Source of the DNA: Paucibacter sp. TC2R-5
Lineage (GTDB): Bacteria; Pseudomonadota; Gammaproteobacteria; Burkholderiales; Burkholderiaceae_C
Reading direction: 5' to 3'
NCBI RefSeq assembly: GCF_025717605.1
Contig: NZ_JAJIRQ010000007.1
Coordinates: 62,001-126,000 of the forward strand
Length of the DNA stretch: 64,000 nt
The position numbers and the translations under genes were made by a program. The notes under the pieces were generated by a model that was given only the letters and a program-made list of their open reading frames with translations, made no database searches and had not been told where the DNA came from. Shown piece by piece: positions 40,851 through 48,769 of this stretch (position 1 is its first letter; each line of letters opens with the position of its first letter).

Positions 40851-41636
40851 ATGTCGCTGAACCCTAAAATCACCCATTGGCAGGGTCGCATCGTCTGGCT
40901 GGTCGGCGCCTCCAGCGGTATCGGTCAAGCCTTGGCGAACAGCCTGCATCAGGCCGGCGCGCGCGTGATCGTGTCGGCCCGCCAGGCCGATCTGCTGCAC
41001 CAGTTCGCGGCAAATCATCCCGGCAGCCTGAGCCTGCCCCTTGATGTCTTGGATGAGCAGGCGCTGAAGGCTGCGGCCAAGTCGGTGGTGCGTAGCCACG
41101 GCCGTATCGATCTGACGGTCTATTGCGCCGGCTATTACCAGGCGATGAGCGCGCAACGTTTCTCGCTGGTCGAGGCCAAGCGGCATATCGAAGTCAACTA
41201 TGTCGGCGCTCTCAATCTGCTCGACGCCCTGCTGCCGCAACTGCTTTTGCAAGCCCATCAAGGCTGCGGCGGACATATCAGCCTCATCTCCAGTGTGGCG
41301 GGCTTCCGTGGACTGCCCAAGTCACTGGCATATGGCCCCTCGAAAGCGGCGCTGAGCCATTTGGCCGAGGCGCTTTACCTGGATTTATCCTCGGAAGGCA
41401 TCGGTGTGTCGGTCATACACCCGGGCTTTGTCGAAACCCCGTTGACCGCGCAGAACGACTTCAAGATGCCCGCCCTAATCAGCGCAGAAGTCGCGGCCGC
41501 CGCCATCATCAAGGGTTGGGGCCAGGGCAAATTCGAGATCCACTTCCCCAAAAGATTCACCTTATGGCTCAAGGCCCTGCGCCTGTTGGGTCATGGGGCT
41601 TACTTTGCAGTGATCAGAAAATTCATTCAACCATGA
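40851..41636 (+). CDS. Short-chain dehydrogenase/reductase
   Basis: A 261-residue SDR: cofactor loop VGASSGIGQAL, NAG-equivalent YCAGYYQ, catalytic Ser in SLISSVAGF and the YxxxK motif in YGPSKAALSH. It reduces or oxidises a carbonyl with NAD(P)H; the substrate is unknown. It starts 7 bp after DUF3833 and overlaps the NTF2-like gene, so it belongs to the same operon. Confidence 0.92.
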   Translation: MSLNPKITHWQGRIVWLVGASSGIGQALANSLHQAGARVIVSARQADLLHQFAANHPGSLSLPLDVLDEQALKAAAKSVVRSHGRIDLTVYCAGYYQAMSAQRFSLVEAKRHIEVNYVGALNLLDALLPQLLLQAHQGCGGHISLISSVAGFRGLPKSLAYGPSKAALSHLAEALYLDLSSEGIGVSVIHPGFVETPLTAQNDFKMPALISAEVAAAAIIKGWGQGKFEIHFPKRFTLWLKALRLLGHGAYFAVIRKFIQP

Positions 41637-42079
41637 ACCCTCACGCCGAAGCTCCCCCGGATCCGCGCGCCGCGGCCGCGATCCGCTTTTTTGAACAACT
41701 CAGCGCGGACGATGTGCAGTGGATGGGCCGGCACTACACCGAGCAGGCCTTCTTCAAAGACCCCTTCAACGAAGTCCGCGACCTGATCGGTGTGCAGCGC
41801 ATCTTTGCCCATATGTTTGAAGCCTTGGACGCGCCGCGATTCGAGGTGCTCGACTGCCTGGTTCAAAACCAGCAATGCTTTCTGACCTGGGACTTCAGTT
41901 TCAGGCTCAAGGGCCAAACGCAGCAGCGCCATATTCACGGCAGCAGCCACCTGCGCTTTGCCGCCGACGGTCGCATCGCCTACCACCGCGACTATTGGGA
42001 CGCGGCCGAAGAGTTCTACGAGAAGCTGCCGCTGCTGGGCAGTGTGCTGCGCTTGATCAAACGCCGACTAAAGGTCTGA
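41633..42079 (+). CDS. NTF2/SnoaL-like protein
   Basis: A 148-residue cone-shaped alpha+beta domain (AIRFFEQLSADDVQWMGRHY, AFFKDPFNEVRDLIGVQRI, TWDFSFRLKG, HIHGSSHLRF, YHRDYWDAAEEFYEKLP) of the NTF2-like group that holds small ligand-binding proteins and isomerases. ATGA overlap with the SDR. It is the last gene of the coupled run from 35040. Confidence 0.9.
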   Translation: MNPHAEAPPDPRAAAAIRFFEQLSADDVQWMGRHYTEQAFFKDPFNEVRDLIGVQRIFAHMFEALDAPRFEVLDCLVQNQQCFLTWDFSFRLKGQTQQRHIHGSSHLRFAADGRIAYHRDYWDAAEEFYEKLPLLGSVLRLIKRRLKV

Positions 42080-42097
42080 TCACCGGCGGCTGCAGAA

Positions 42098-43072
42098 TCA
42101 GCGCAACCACCCCTTGCGGCGGAAGTAAATGAAGGGGGCCGCGACCGAGGCCGCCATCAAACCCAGCGCAAAGGGATAGCCCCAGGCATAGTCCAGTTCG
42201 GGCATGAACTTGAAATTCATGCCGTAGATGCTGGCAATCAGCGTTGGCGGCAGCAGCGCGACGCTGGCCACCGAGAAGATCTTGATGATCTTGTTCTGGT
42301 TGATATTGATGAAACCGACGGTCGCGTCCATCAAGAAGTTGATCTTGTCGAACAAGAAGGCGGTGTGCGAGTCGAGCGAGTCAATGTCGCGCAGAATCTG
42401 CCTAGATTCCTCGAACTGCTCGGCATTGAGCATGCGGCTGCGCATCATGAAACTCAAGGCGCGCCGCGTATCCATCACGTTACGGCGGATGCGCCCGTTC
42501 AAGTCTTCCTCGCGCGCAATCGCCGACAGCACCTCGCCGGCCTCGGCATCATTGACGTCCTTCTTCAACACGCGCGCGCTGACGGTCTCCAGCTTGTCGT
42601 AAATGCCTTCCAGGATGTCGGCCGAATATTCGGCGTCGGCGTCATACAGCTTCAGCAGCACATCCTTGGCGTCTTCGATCAAGGCGGGGATGCGCCTTGC
42701 GCGCAGGCGCAAGAGGCGAAACACCGGCAAGTCTTCGTTATGGATCGAAAACAGCACGTTGTTGTGCAGGATGAAGGCGACGCGCACATTGCGCGTATTG
42801 GCATCGTCATCGATCAAAAAGTCGGACCGGATGTGCAACTCGCCGTTGTCTTCTTCGTAAAAACGCGCCGACTCTTCCAAGTCTTCGTCAACGATGTCTT
42901 CCGGGATGATCAGGCCGAAGCGATCCTTGATCCAGCCTTTTTCCTCGGCGCTGGGCAGCTCCAGATCAACCCATACCGGGCGCGATTGCGCCAAATCCTC
43001 GGCGGATTCAATTTCTTCTTGGAATAGACCGCCCTTCAGGCGGCCGTTGTCGAGCGTGAAAACATTCAGCAT
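42098..43072 (-). CDS. corA: Magnesium/cobalt transporter CorA
   Basis: A 324-residue protein: soluble N-terminal funnel domain (1-255), long pore helix and two C-terminal membrane helices with the selectivity motif YGMNF between helix 1 and the loop. It forms a pentameric Mg2+ channel in the inner membrane. The ATG at 43072 fits CorA starts (MLNVFTLDNGRL); an ATG at 43090 would add six residues. Confidence 0.94.
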   Translation of the reverse strand: MLNVFTLDNGRLKGGLFQEEIESAEDLAQSRPVWVDLELPSAEEKGWIKDRFGLIIPEDIVDEDLEESARFYEEDNGELHIRSDFLIDDDANTRNVRVAFILHNNVLFSIHNEDLPVFRLLRLRARRIPALIEDAKDVLLKLYDADAEYSADILEGIYDKLETVSARVLKKDVNDAEAGEVLSAIAREEDLNGRIRRNVMDTRRALSFMMRSRMLNAEQFEESRQILRDIDSLDSHTAFLFDKINFLMDATVGFININQNKIIKIFSVASVALLPPTLIASIYGMNFKFMPELDYAWGYPFALGLMAASVAAPFIYFRRKGWLR

Positions 43073-43547
43073 GCAGATCTCCAGCGCCATTGCGCCGCAT
43101 TGAGTCTGGACGGGCTCGCCGTCCGGGAGTGGATGGGGGGTGGGACCGTCTCACTCCGGACAATCGGCTGATTGCATCAATCTGGGCCGATAGGCGATGG
43201 TGTGGACGGTCACCTAGGGTGATCGCTGTCCAAGAAAAGGCTCCGTAGCTGTAATGCCGCAATTATCACCGAGCAGGCGCGACTCCGTGACTCAAACTGC
43301 CTGTAAATCAAGCAATTGACCCGCAAAAACTGCGCCCAACACAATCCGGCTCATCTGTCAGCGACAAAGTAGAACGGACTATGAGCACTCCAAAACTCGT
43401 AAAGGACTTGTCACGAAAGCTCTTCCGGTGCAAACTGAATTCACCGATCCACTCCCAAAGCCGAATCCAGCGACCCAGCAATAAATCAACTCGTTCTTTG
43501 TGTTTTGTTTTTTGTCTTCTCGATTTCCCCTTGTGAAAGGAGGCTTT
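43073..43547. other. Intergenic region between corA and hpf, 475 bp
   Basis: No credible gene. On the corA side there is a stem-loop at 43163-43191 and an imperfect dyad GGTCACC/GGGTGATC near 43210. On the hpf side there is a T-rich stretch (43495-43525) before the AGGAGG ribosome binding site. The rpoN gene often found upstream of hpf is absent here. Confidence 0.5.
43163..43191 (-). promoter_or_regulatory. Stem-loop in the corA leader
   Basis: ATCGGC and GCCGAT form the outer stem, GATTG and CAATC the inner one, around CAT. It is read in the direction of corA and ends about 90 bp before its start. No T-run follows. A role in sensing or mRNA stability is possible but unproved. Confidence 0.4.
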
Positions 43548-43901
43548 ATGAACCTGACAATCAGTGGCCACCATTTGGAAGTAACACCGTCTCTGCGTGA
43601 GTATGTACTTACAAAGCTCGACCGAGTGACCCGCCATTTTGACCAAGTCGTTGACATCAACGTCTTGCTCACCGTGGAGAAGCAAAAGGAAAAGGAACGC
43701 CGGCAAAAGGCCGAAGTCACCGTGCACGTGAAGGGACGCGACATCTTCGTTGAACATGCTGCCGAAGATCTCTATGCCGCCATTGATCAATTGATGGACA
43801 AGTTGGACCGGCAAGTCTGCCGACACAAGGACAGGCTGCAAAATCATCATCACGCATCCGCCAAACGCCTGGAAACACCCAGCCAGGGCTTGGATTCTTG
43901 A
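43548..43901 (+). CDS. hpf: Ribosome hibernation promoting factor (short HPF/YfiA type)
   Basis: A 117-residue protein of the sigma-54 modulation/S30EA family ([59 protein letters not shown]). It binds the ribosome's decoding region in stationary phase and promotes 100S dimers. The start is fixed by a near-perfect GAAAGGAGG site. It precedes ptsN and hprK, the usual order in Betaproteobacteria. Confidence 0.94.
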   Translation: MNLTISGHHLEVTPSLREYVLTKLDRVTRHFDQVVDINVLLTVEKQKEKERRQKAEVTVHVKGRDIFVEHAAEDLYAAIDQLMDKLDRQVCRHKDRLQNHHHASAKRLETPSQGLDS

Positions 43902-43946
43902 TTCGATAAGCGAGGGTCAGGCTGAGCCGGCCTGAGCTCTCAAGCA

Positions 43947-43970
43947 AGGCGACCTGCGGGTCGCCTTTTT
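43947..43970 (+). terminator. Intrinsic terminator after hpf
   Basis: AGGCGACC and GGTCGCCT form an 8-bp stem around TGCG, followed by TTTT. Confidence 0.85.
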
Positions 43971-44096
43971 GTATTCCGAAAGCAAACAACCCTGTTAGCT
44001 TTCTCTATTTACAAAAATTTGTTGCTGTGCAGCAGCGATATGTGCAAATGTTCACCCCTACACGCGCATCAAGCCCCCATGATCTCCCTTGCTTTC

Positions 44097-44102
44097 TATA
44101 AT
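44097..44102 (+). promoter_or_regulatory. -10 hexamer for ptsN-hprK
   Basis: A consensus TATAAT preceded by TGCTTTC; no good -35 is seen at the right distance. Transcription would start near 44109, about 60 bp before ptsN. Confidence 0.45.
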
Positions 44103-44168
44103 TCAGCGCTTAGATATTGAAGGAGCGCTTCGCCCAAGGTCGCAAGCCTGAATCGACGCTTTGACACC

Positions 44169-44639
44169 ATGAACCGTCTCGCCGCCATCCTCCCGACCAG
44201 CAATGTGCTGGTGAATGTGGACGCCTCAAGCAAGAAACGAGTTTTCGAGCAGGCCGGGCTATTGTTCGAAAACCACCATGCGATCTCGCGCGCCTTGGTT
44301 GCCGACAATCTGTTTGCTCGCGAACGCTTGGGCTCTACAGGCCTCGGTCACGGCGTCGCTATTCCCCATGGCCGCATCAAAGGTCTGAAAAACCCTCTCG
44401 CGGCGGTTCTGCGGATTCAACAAGCGATTGGCTTCGACGCGCCGGACGATGAGCCCGTTGGCCTGTTGATTTTCCTATTGGTGCCCGAGGCCGCAACCCA
44501 GCGGCACCTGGAGATACTGTCGGAAATCGCCGAAATGCTGTCGGATCGCGATTTGCGCGAGCGCCTCAAATCCGAGACCGACGCGGCCACCCTGCACGGC
44601 CTGATTGCTGCGTGGCAGCCACTCAAGTCGGTCGCCTGA
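44169..44639 (+). CDS. ptsN: PTS IIA-like nitrogen regulatory protein
   Basis: A 156-residue EIIA-Ntr with the phosphorylated His in [14 protein letters not shown] and the family stretches [21 protein letters not shown] and [15 protein letters not shown]. It takes phosphate from the Ntr PTS chain and regulates potassium, nitrogen and carbon functions. It lies upstream of hprK by 28 bp. Confidence 0.95.
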   Translation: MNRLAAILPTSNVLVNVDASSKKRVFEQAGLLFENHHAISRALVADNLFARERLGSTGLGHGVAIPHGRIKGLKNPLAAVLRIQQAIGFDAPDDEPVGLLIFLLVPEAATQRHLEILSEIAEMLSDRDLRERLKSETDAATLHGLIAAWQPLKSVA

Positions 44640-44667
44640 TCAAACCAAGACCGAGAATCCACATTCA

Positions 44668-45630
44668 GTGAAGCCCACCTCCATCAGCGCCGACCGCCTC
44701 TTTGAAGAACATCGGGAGTCGCTGCGTTGGGAGTGGATTGCTGGTCACGCGCACCCCGAACGCCGCTTCGACGAAGCCGCCGTGCGCGACGCCCACTCTG
44801 CCGCCGATCTGGTCGGTTACCTCAACTACATCCACCCCTACCGCGTGCAGATCGTCGGTCGTCGTGAGGTGGCCTATTTGAGCGAAGCCATCGGCGAGGT
44901 GTTGGACCGGCGCATCTCCCGCATCGTCACCCTGGAACCCCCTGTTCTCATCGTGGCCGATGACCAGTCGCCGCCGGACCGCTTGGTGGCCATGTGTGAC
45001 CGAGCAGAGATACCGATGTTTGTGACGGCCGAGCCGGCCGGCCACGTAATCGACGTGGTGCGCGCCTATCTGGCCCATTTGTTTGCCAACCGCACGACCC
45101 GTCACGGCGTCTTCATGGACATTTTGGGCCTCGGCGTGCTGCTGACCGGGGAATCAGGCTTGGGCAAAAGCGAATTGGGGCTGGAGCTTATTTCCCGCGG
45201 CCACGGCCTGGTTGCCGACGACGCCGTGGATTTGTTCCGCATCTCGCAGACAGCCATCGAAGGACGCTGCCCGGAGTTGCTGTTGAACCTGCTGGAGGTG
45301 CGCGGCATCGGCCTGCTGGACATCAAAGCCATCTTTGGTGAAACCGCGGTGCGCCGCAAGATGCGGCTCAAATTGATCGTGCACCTGGTACGCAAGGAAA
45401 CCATGGAGCGCGATTTCGAGCGCCTGCCCTACGAGCCGCTGTATGAGGAGGTGATGAGCACGCCCGTCCGCAAGGTCATCATCGCCGTGGACGCGGGGCG
45501 CAACTTGGCGGTACTGGTCGAGGCGGCCGTGCGCAACACCGTGCTGCAGTTACGCGGGATCGACACCTACCGCGAGTTCGTTGAGCGCCACCAGCGCGCG
45601 ATTGAAAAGGGTCAACTCGACGAGAGTTGA
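44668..45630 (+). CDS. hprK: HPr kinase/phosphorylase
   Basis: A 320-residue bifunctional enzyme from a GTG. The N-terminal domain (1-130) precedes the kinase domain with P-loop [25 protein letters not shown]-like region (Walker GESGLGKS) and the HprK signature [17 protein letters not shown]. It phosphorylates HPr on Ser46 or removes that phosphate. A terminator hairpin overlaps its 3' end. Confidence 0.95.
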   Translation: MKPTSISADRLFEEHRESLRWEWIAGHAHPERRFDEAAVRDAHSAADLVGYLNYIHPYRVQIVGRREVAYLSEAIGEVLDRRISRIVTLEPPVLIVADDQSPPDRLVAMCDRAEIPMFVTAEPAGHVIDVVRAYLAHLFANRTTRHGVFMDILGLGVLLTGESGLGKSELGLELISRGHGLVADDAVDLFRISQTAIEGRCPELLLNLLEVRGIGLLDIKAIFGETAVRRKMRLKLIVHLVRKETMERDFERLPYEPLYEEVMSTPVRKVIIAVDAGRNLAVLVEAAVRNTVLQLRGIDTYREFVERHQRAIEKGQLDES

Positions 45631-45636
45631 CCCTTT
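45609..45636 (+). terminator. Terminator hairpin overlapping the hprK stop
   Basis: GGGTCAACTC and GAGTTGACCC form a 10-bp perfect stem with loop GACGA, then TTT. The last codons of hprK lie inside the stem. Confidence 0.7.
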
Positions 45637-45697
45637 CGCGGTACTCCGCAAAAAAGGGCCGGAGAGTTAAACCTTTCGCGGTACCCCGCAAAAAGGG
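45631..45697. repeat. Two tandem hairpin units between hprK and fur
   Basis: CCTTTCGCGGTACYCCGCAA occurs twice (from 45632 and 45672), each followed by AAA(A)GGG so that the CCTTT and AAAGG ends pair around a GCGG/CCGC stem. They stand between convergent genes and probably end transcription from both sides. Confidence 0.6.
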
Positions 45698-45730
45698 TCA
45701 GCAGGAACTAGATTGCGGACGTTTTCCAGC

Positions 45731-46159
45731 CTAGCTATTGCGGTGCGGGCAATCCGTCTTGATGCAGCTGGCATAAAGCGCCAGCGAATGTTCCTGCAAA
45801 TCAAAGCCGCGGGCCCGTGCAATGGAATGCTGGCGCTCTTCGATTTCGGCATCAAAAAACTCTTCGACCCGCCCACAAGTCAGGCAGACCAAATGGTCGT
45901 GATGATTGCCCTGATTGAGCTCGAACACCGATTTGCCGGACTCGAAATGATTGCGTGACAGCAAGCCGGCTTGCTCAAACTGCGTCAGCACGCGGTAAAC
46001 GGTGGCCAAACCGATGTCGGCATCCTCGGTCAGCAAGGCCTTGTAGACATCCTCCGCGGTCATATGGCGCTGCGTGGTCTTTTGGAAGATTTCCAAAATC
46101 TTGATACGCGGCAACGTGGCCTTCAGCCCGCTGTTCTTGATTTCTTCGGTCCGGTTCAT
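45731..46159 (-). CDS. fur: Ferric uptake regulator
   Basis: A 142-residue Fur: winged helix at about 1-82 (LKATLPRIKILEIFQ, HMTAEDVYKALL, IGLATVYRVLTQFEQAGLL), HHDHLVCLTCGRVEEF with the metal-binding His/Cys residues, and a C-terminal CIKTDCPHRNS zinc site. The ATG at 46159 is the usual Fur start (MNRTEEIKNSG). It is divergent from bamE, a typical betaproteobacterial arrangement. Confidence 0.96.
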   Translation of the reverse strand: MNRTEEIKNSGLKATLPRIKILEIFQKTTQRHMTAEDVYKALLTEDADIGLATVYRVLTQFEQAGLLSRNHFESGKSVFELNQGNHHDHLVCLTCGRVEEFFDAEIEERQHSIARARGFDLQEHSLALYASCIKTDCPHRNS

Positions 46160-46263
46160 GCTTGATGGGGTGGGCGTCGCCCACCGTGGGCCTGCCGCTA
46201 GAATGGGCCGATCATAGCCAGCTCCGGCTTTATCCAGCAGCCCCAGCCCCGACAGAATCGCAC

Positions 46264-46827
46264 ATGCACCCGAATTCAAGAACCGCCTCGCCAATTCGCC
46301 TGGGTCTGCTTGCGCTGACCGCTGCCTTGACCACTTTGCTGACCGCTTGCTCTGGCTTCCCGTCGGTGTCGGGCGACAAGGTTTTCGGCTTGGTACGCCC
46401 CTATCGCATGGACATCGTGCAAGGCAATGTGCTGACCAAGGAGCAGGTTGCCAAGGTCAAGCCAGGCATGAGCCGGGCGCAGGTGCGCGACCTGCTGGGC
46501 ACACCCTTGCTGACCGATGTGTTCCATGAAGACCGCTGGGACTATGTGTTCACGATCCGCCGCCAAGGCATCGAATCCCAGCAGCGCTTGGTCGTCGCCT
46601 GGTTTGACGGCGATGTGTTGAAGCAACTCGACCTGCCGCCGGACCTGCCTTCCGAGAACGACTTCGTGACCGCCATCAACACCCGCGAGTTGCGCGGCGA
46701 CACGCCCAAATTGGCGCTGACCGAAGAAGAGCGCAAAGCCCTGCCCGTACCCGTCAAACCGGCCACGCCTGCCGCAGAAACGATGGGGGCGCAGCGCAGC
46801 TTCCCGCCACTGGAGGCCGCGAAATGA
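46264..46827 (+). CDS. bamE: Outer membrane assembly lipoprotein BamE (OmlA/SmpA)
   Basis: A 187-residue lipoprotein with lipobox LLTAC and the BamE fold ([46 protein letters not shown]). It is part of the BAM complex that inserts outer-membrane barrels. The C-terminal Pro/Ala-rich extension is longer than in E. coli, common in Burkholderiales. It overlaps dapB by 4 bp. Confidence 0.93.
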   Translation: MHPNSRTASPIRLGLLALTAALTTLLTACSGFPSVSGDKVFGLVRPYRMDIVQGNVLTKEQVAKVKPGMSRAQVRDLLGTPLLTDVFHEDRWDYVFTIRRQGIESQQRLVVAWFDGDVLKQLDLPPDLPSENDFVTAINTRELRGDTPKLALTEEERKALPVPVKPATPAAETMGAQRSFPPLEAAK

Positions 46828-47630
46828 GTTTGCGCATCGCCATCGCGGGCTGCTCGGGCCGCATGGGCCGCATGCTGATCGAAGCGGTCGTCAACAGCGC
46901 TGATTGCCAACTGCACGGCGCCTTGGATCGCCCCGGCAGCCCAACCCTCGGCCAGGACGCCAGCGGCTTCTTGGGCCACAGCAGCGGCGTGCTGGTGACG
47001 GACGATCTGCAAGCCGCGCTGAAGGGCGCCGATGTGTTGATCGACTTCACCCGACCCGAAGGCACGCTGACCCATTTGGCGGTCTGCCGAGAGTTGGGCG
47101 TCAAGGCAGTCATCGGCACCACCGGGTTTGACGCAGCTCAGAAGGCCTTGATCGGCGAACACGCACGCCATATCGGCATCATGATGGCGCCCAATATGAG
47201 CATTGGCGTCAACGTCGTGCTGCGCCTGCTTGACATGGCGGCCCGCTCGCTCAACGAAGGCTACGACATCGAGATCATCGAAGCGCACCACCGCCACAAG
47301 GTCGATGCGCCGAGCGGCACCGCGCTTCAAATGGGCGAGGTGGTCGCCGCTGCGCTGGGCCGCGACCTGAAGGAATGCGCAGTCTACGGCCGCGAAGGCG
47401 TCACCGGCGAGCGCGACCCGTCCACGATTGGTTTTGCCACCGTGCGCGGCGGCGATATCGTCGGCGACCACACCGTGCTGTTTGCCGGCACGGGCGAGCG
47501 CATCGAGATCAGCCACAAGTCCAGCAGCCGCGTCACTTATGCGCAAGGCAGCTTGCGCGCAGCCCGCTTCTTGGCCACTCACCCGGCCGGGCTGTACGAC
47601 ATGAGCGACGTGCTGGGCTTGCCGAGGTAA
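46824..47630 (+). CDS. dapB: 4-hydroxy-tetrahydrodipicolinate reductase
   Basis: A 268-residue enzyme of lysine and peptidoglycan precursor synthesis. NAD(P)-binding loop [11 protein letters not shown], the GTTGF strand ([11 protein letters not shown]), [13 protein letters not shown], and the DapB signature [23 protein letters not shown] overlap with bamE. Confidence 0.96.
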   Translation: MSLRIAIAGCSGRMGRMLIEAVVNSADCQLHGALDRPGSPTLGQDASGFLGHSSGVLVTDDLQAALKGADVLIDFTRPEGTLTHLAVCRELGVKAVIGTTGFDAAQKALIGEHARHIGIMMAPNMSIGVNVVLRLLDMAARSLNEGYDIEIIEAHHRHKVDAPSGTALQMGEVVAAALGRDLKECAVYGREGVTGERDPSTIGFATVRGGDIVGDHTVLFAGTGERIEISHKSSSRVTYAQGSLRAARFLATHPAGLYDMSDVLGLPR

Positions 47631-47635
47631 ATGAC

Positions 47636-48292
47636 ATGACGGGATTCAGCGAATTCTGGAGCCAAAGTGACGACGTCGGCCGCGCGGTCGCCTTGCTGCT
47701 GCTGTCGATGTCGGTCAGCGCCTGGGTCGTGATTTTTTGGAAGAGCTGGACGCTGCGCCGCACCCGTCAAGGCATGACGCAGGCGGTGCCGGCGTTTTGG
47801 GCCGCTGCCGATATTGCTGCCGGCCGGGCGGCGCTACAAGCATTTGATGCCGAGGCGGTTTTGCTGCCGCTGCTGGACGCTGCCACCGAAGCCGCCCCCA
47901 GTGGCACGCTGGAAGCCGCGGGCAAGCGCGAATCACGTCTGACCCGCCGGCTGCGCGACGCACTGCACCGGGTGCTGGGGCGCTTGCACTTCGGCCAAGT
48001 ACTGCTGGCCTCGATCGGCAGCGTGTCGCCCTTTGTGGGCCTGTTTGGCACCGTCTGGGGCATCTACCACGCGCTGGTCAGCATCTCGGCCGGCGGCAAC
48101 ATCACGATCGAGAAGATTTCCGGCCCGGTTGGCGAGGCCTTGATCATGACTGCCGCCGGTTTGGCAGTGGCGATTCCGGCCGTCTTGGCCTACAACATCT
48201 TCGGCAAACAGGTCGGCGACTGCGAGGCCGAGTTGGAAGGCTTTGCGCATGATCTGCGCGAGATGTTGGAACAAGACCGCATCGCGGACTAG
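47636..48292 (+). CDS. exbB: MotA/TolQ/ExbB proton channel protein
   Basis: A 218-residue inner-membrane protein with three helices (about 17-35, 117-140, 160-183) and the family core GSVSPFVGLFGTVWGIYHAL and GPVGEALIMTAAGLAVAIPAVLAYN. It pairs with the TolR/ExbD-like gene next to it as a proton-driven energiser, either of TonB transport or of the Tol-Pal system. No tonB or tolA lies nearby, so ExbB versus TolQ is not settled. The start is 5 bp after dapB. Confidence 0.9.
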   Translation: MTGFSEFWSQSDDVGRAVALLLLSMSVSAWVVIFWKSWTLRRTRQGMTQAVPAFWAAADIAAGRAALQAFDAEAVLLPLLDAATEAAPSGTLEAAGKRESRLTRRLRDALHRVLGRLHFGQVLLASIGSVSPFVGLFGTVWGIYHALVSISAGGNITIEKISGPVGEALIMTAAGLAVAIPAVLAYNIFGKQVGDCEAELEGFAHDLREMLEQDRIAD

Positions 48293-48297
48293 CAACC

Positions 48298-48714
48298 ATG
48301 GCATTCGGCAGGCTAGAGCGCACCGAGCGCCCCAAACCGATGGGCGAGATCAATATGACGCCGCTGATCGACGTCATGTTGGTGCTGCTGGTGATCTTCA
48401 TGATCGCCGCACCCTTGATGAGCTCCTCGCTGCGACTGGACTTGCCCAAGAGCGAAGCGGCGACGCCGTCCGATGCACCCAAATTCATTGCCGTCTCTTT
48501 GGCACCGGATGGCGGCCTCTACCTGGGCGAAGAAAAGCTGTCGGCGCAGAGCTTTCAGCAGCGCATCGGCGAGCTGGGCCGTGCCAACGCTGAACTTGAG
48601 GTGCAACTGCGTGCTGACAAACAGGTGCCTTACGGCCAGGTGGCCGAGTTGATCGGCTGGGTGCAAGCTGCGGGTTTGAGCCGCATCGCCTTCGTCACCG
48701 AAGCGCCGCAATAA
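48298..48714 (+). CDS. exbD: ExbD/TolR family protein
   Basis: A 138-residue protein with one N-terminal membrane helix (about 20-42) bearing the conserved protonatable Asp in INMTPLIDVMLVLLVIFM, and a periplasmic domain (residues 60-138). It forms the channel with the preceding ExbB/TolQ-like protein. The start is 5 bp after that gene. Confidence 0.92.
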   Translation: MAFGRLERTERPKPMGEINMTPLIDVMLVLLVIFMIAAPLMSSSLRLDLPKSEAATPSDAPKFIAVSLAPDGGLYLGEEKLSAQSFQQRIGELGRANAELEVQLRADKQVPYGQVAELIGWVQAAGLSRIAFVTEAPQ

Positions 48715-48769
48715 GACCTGAGGCTGCCGTACCCACGGCCAGCCACGGGCCTGCCCCTACAATTTGCGT

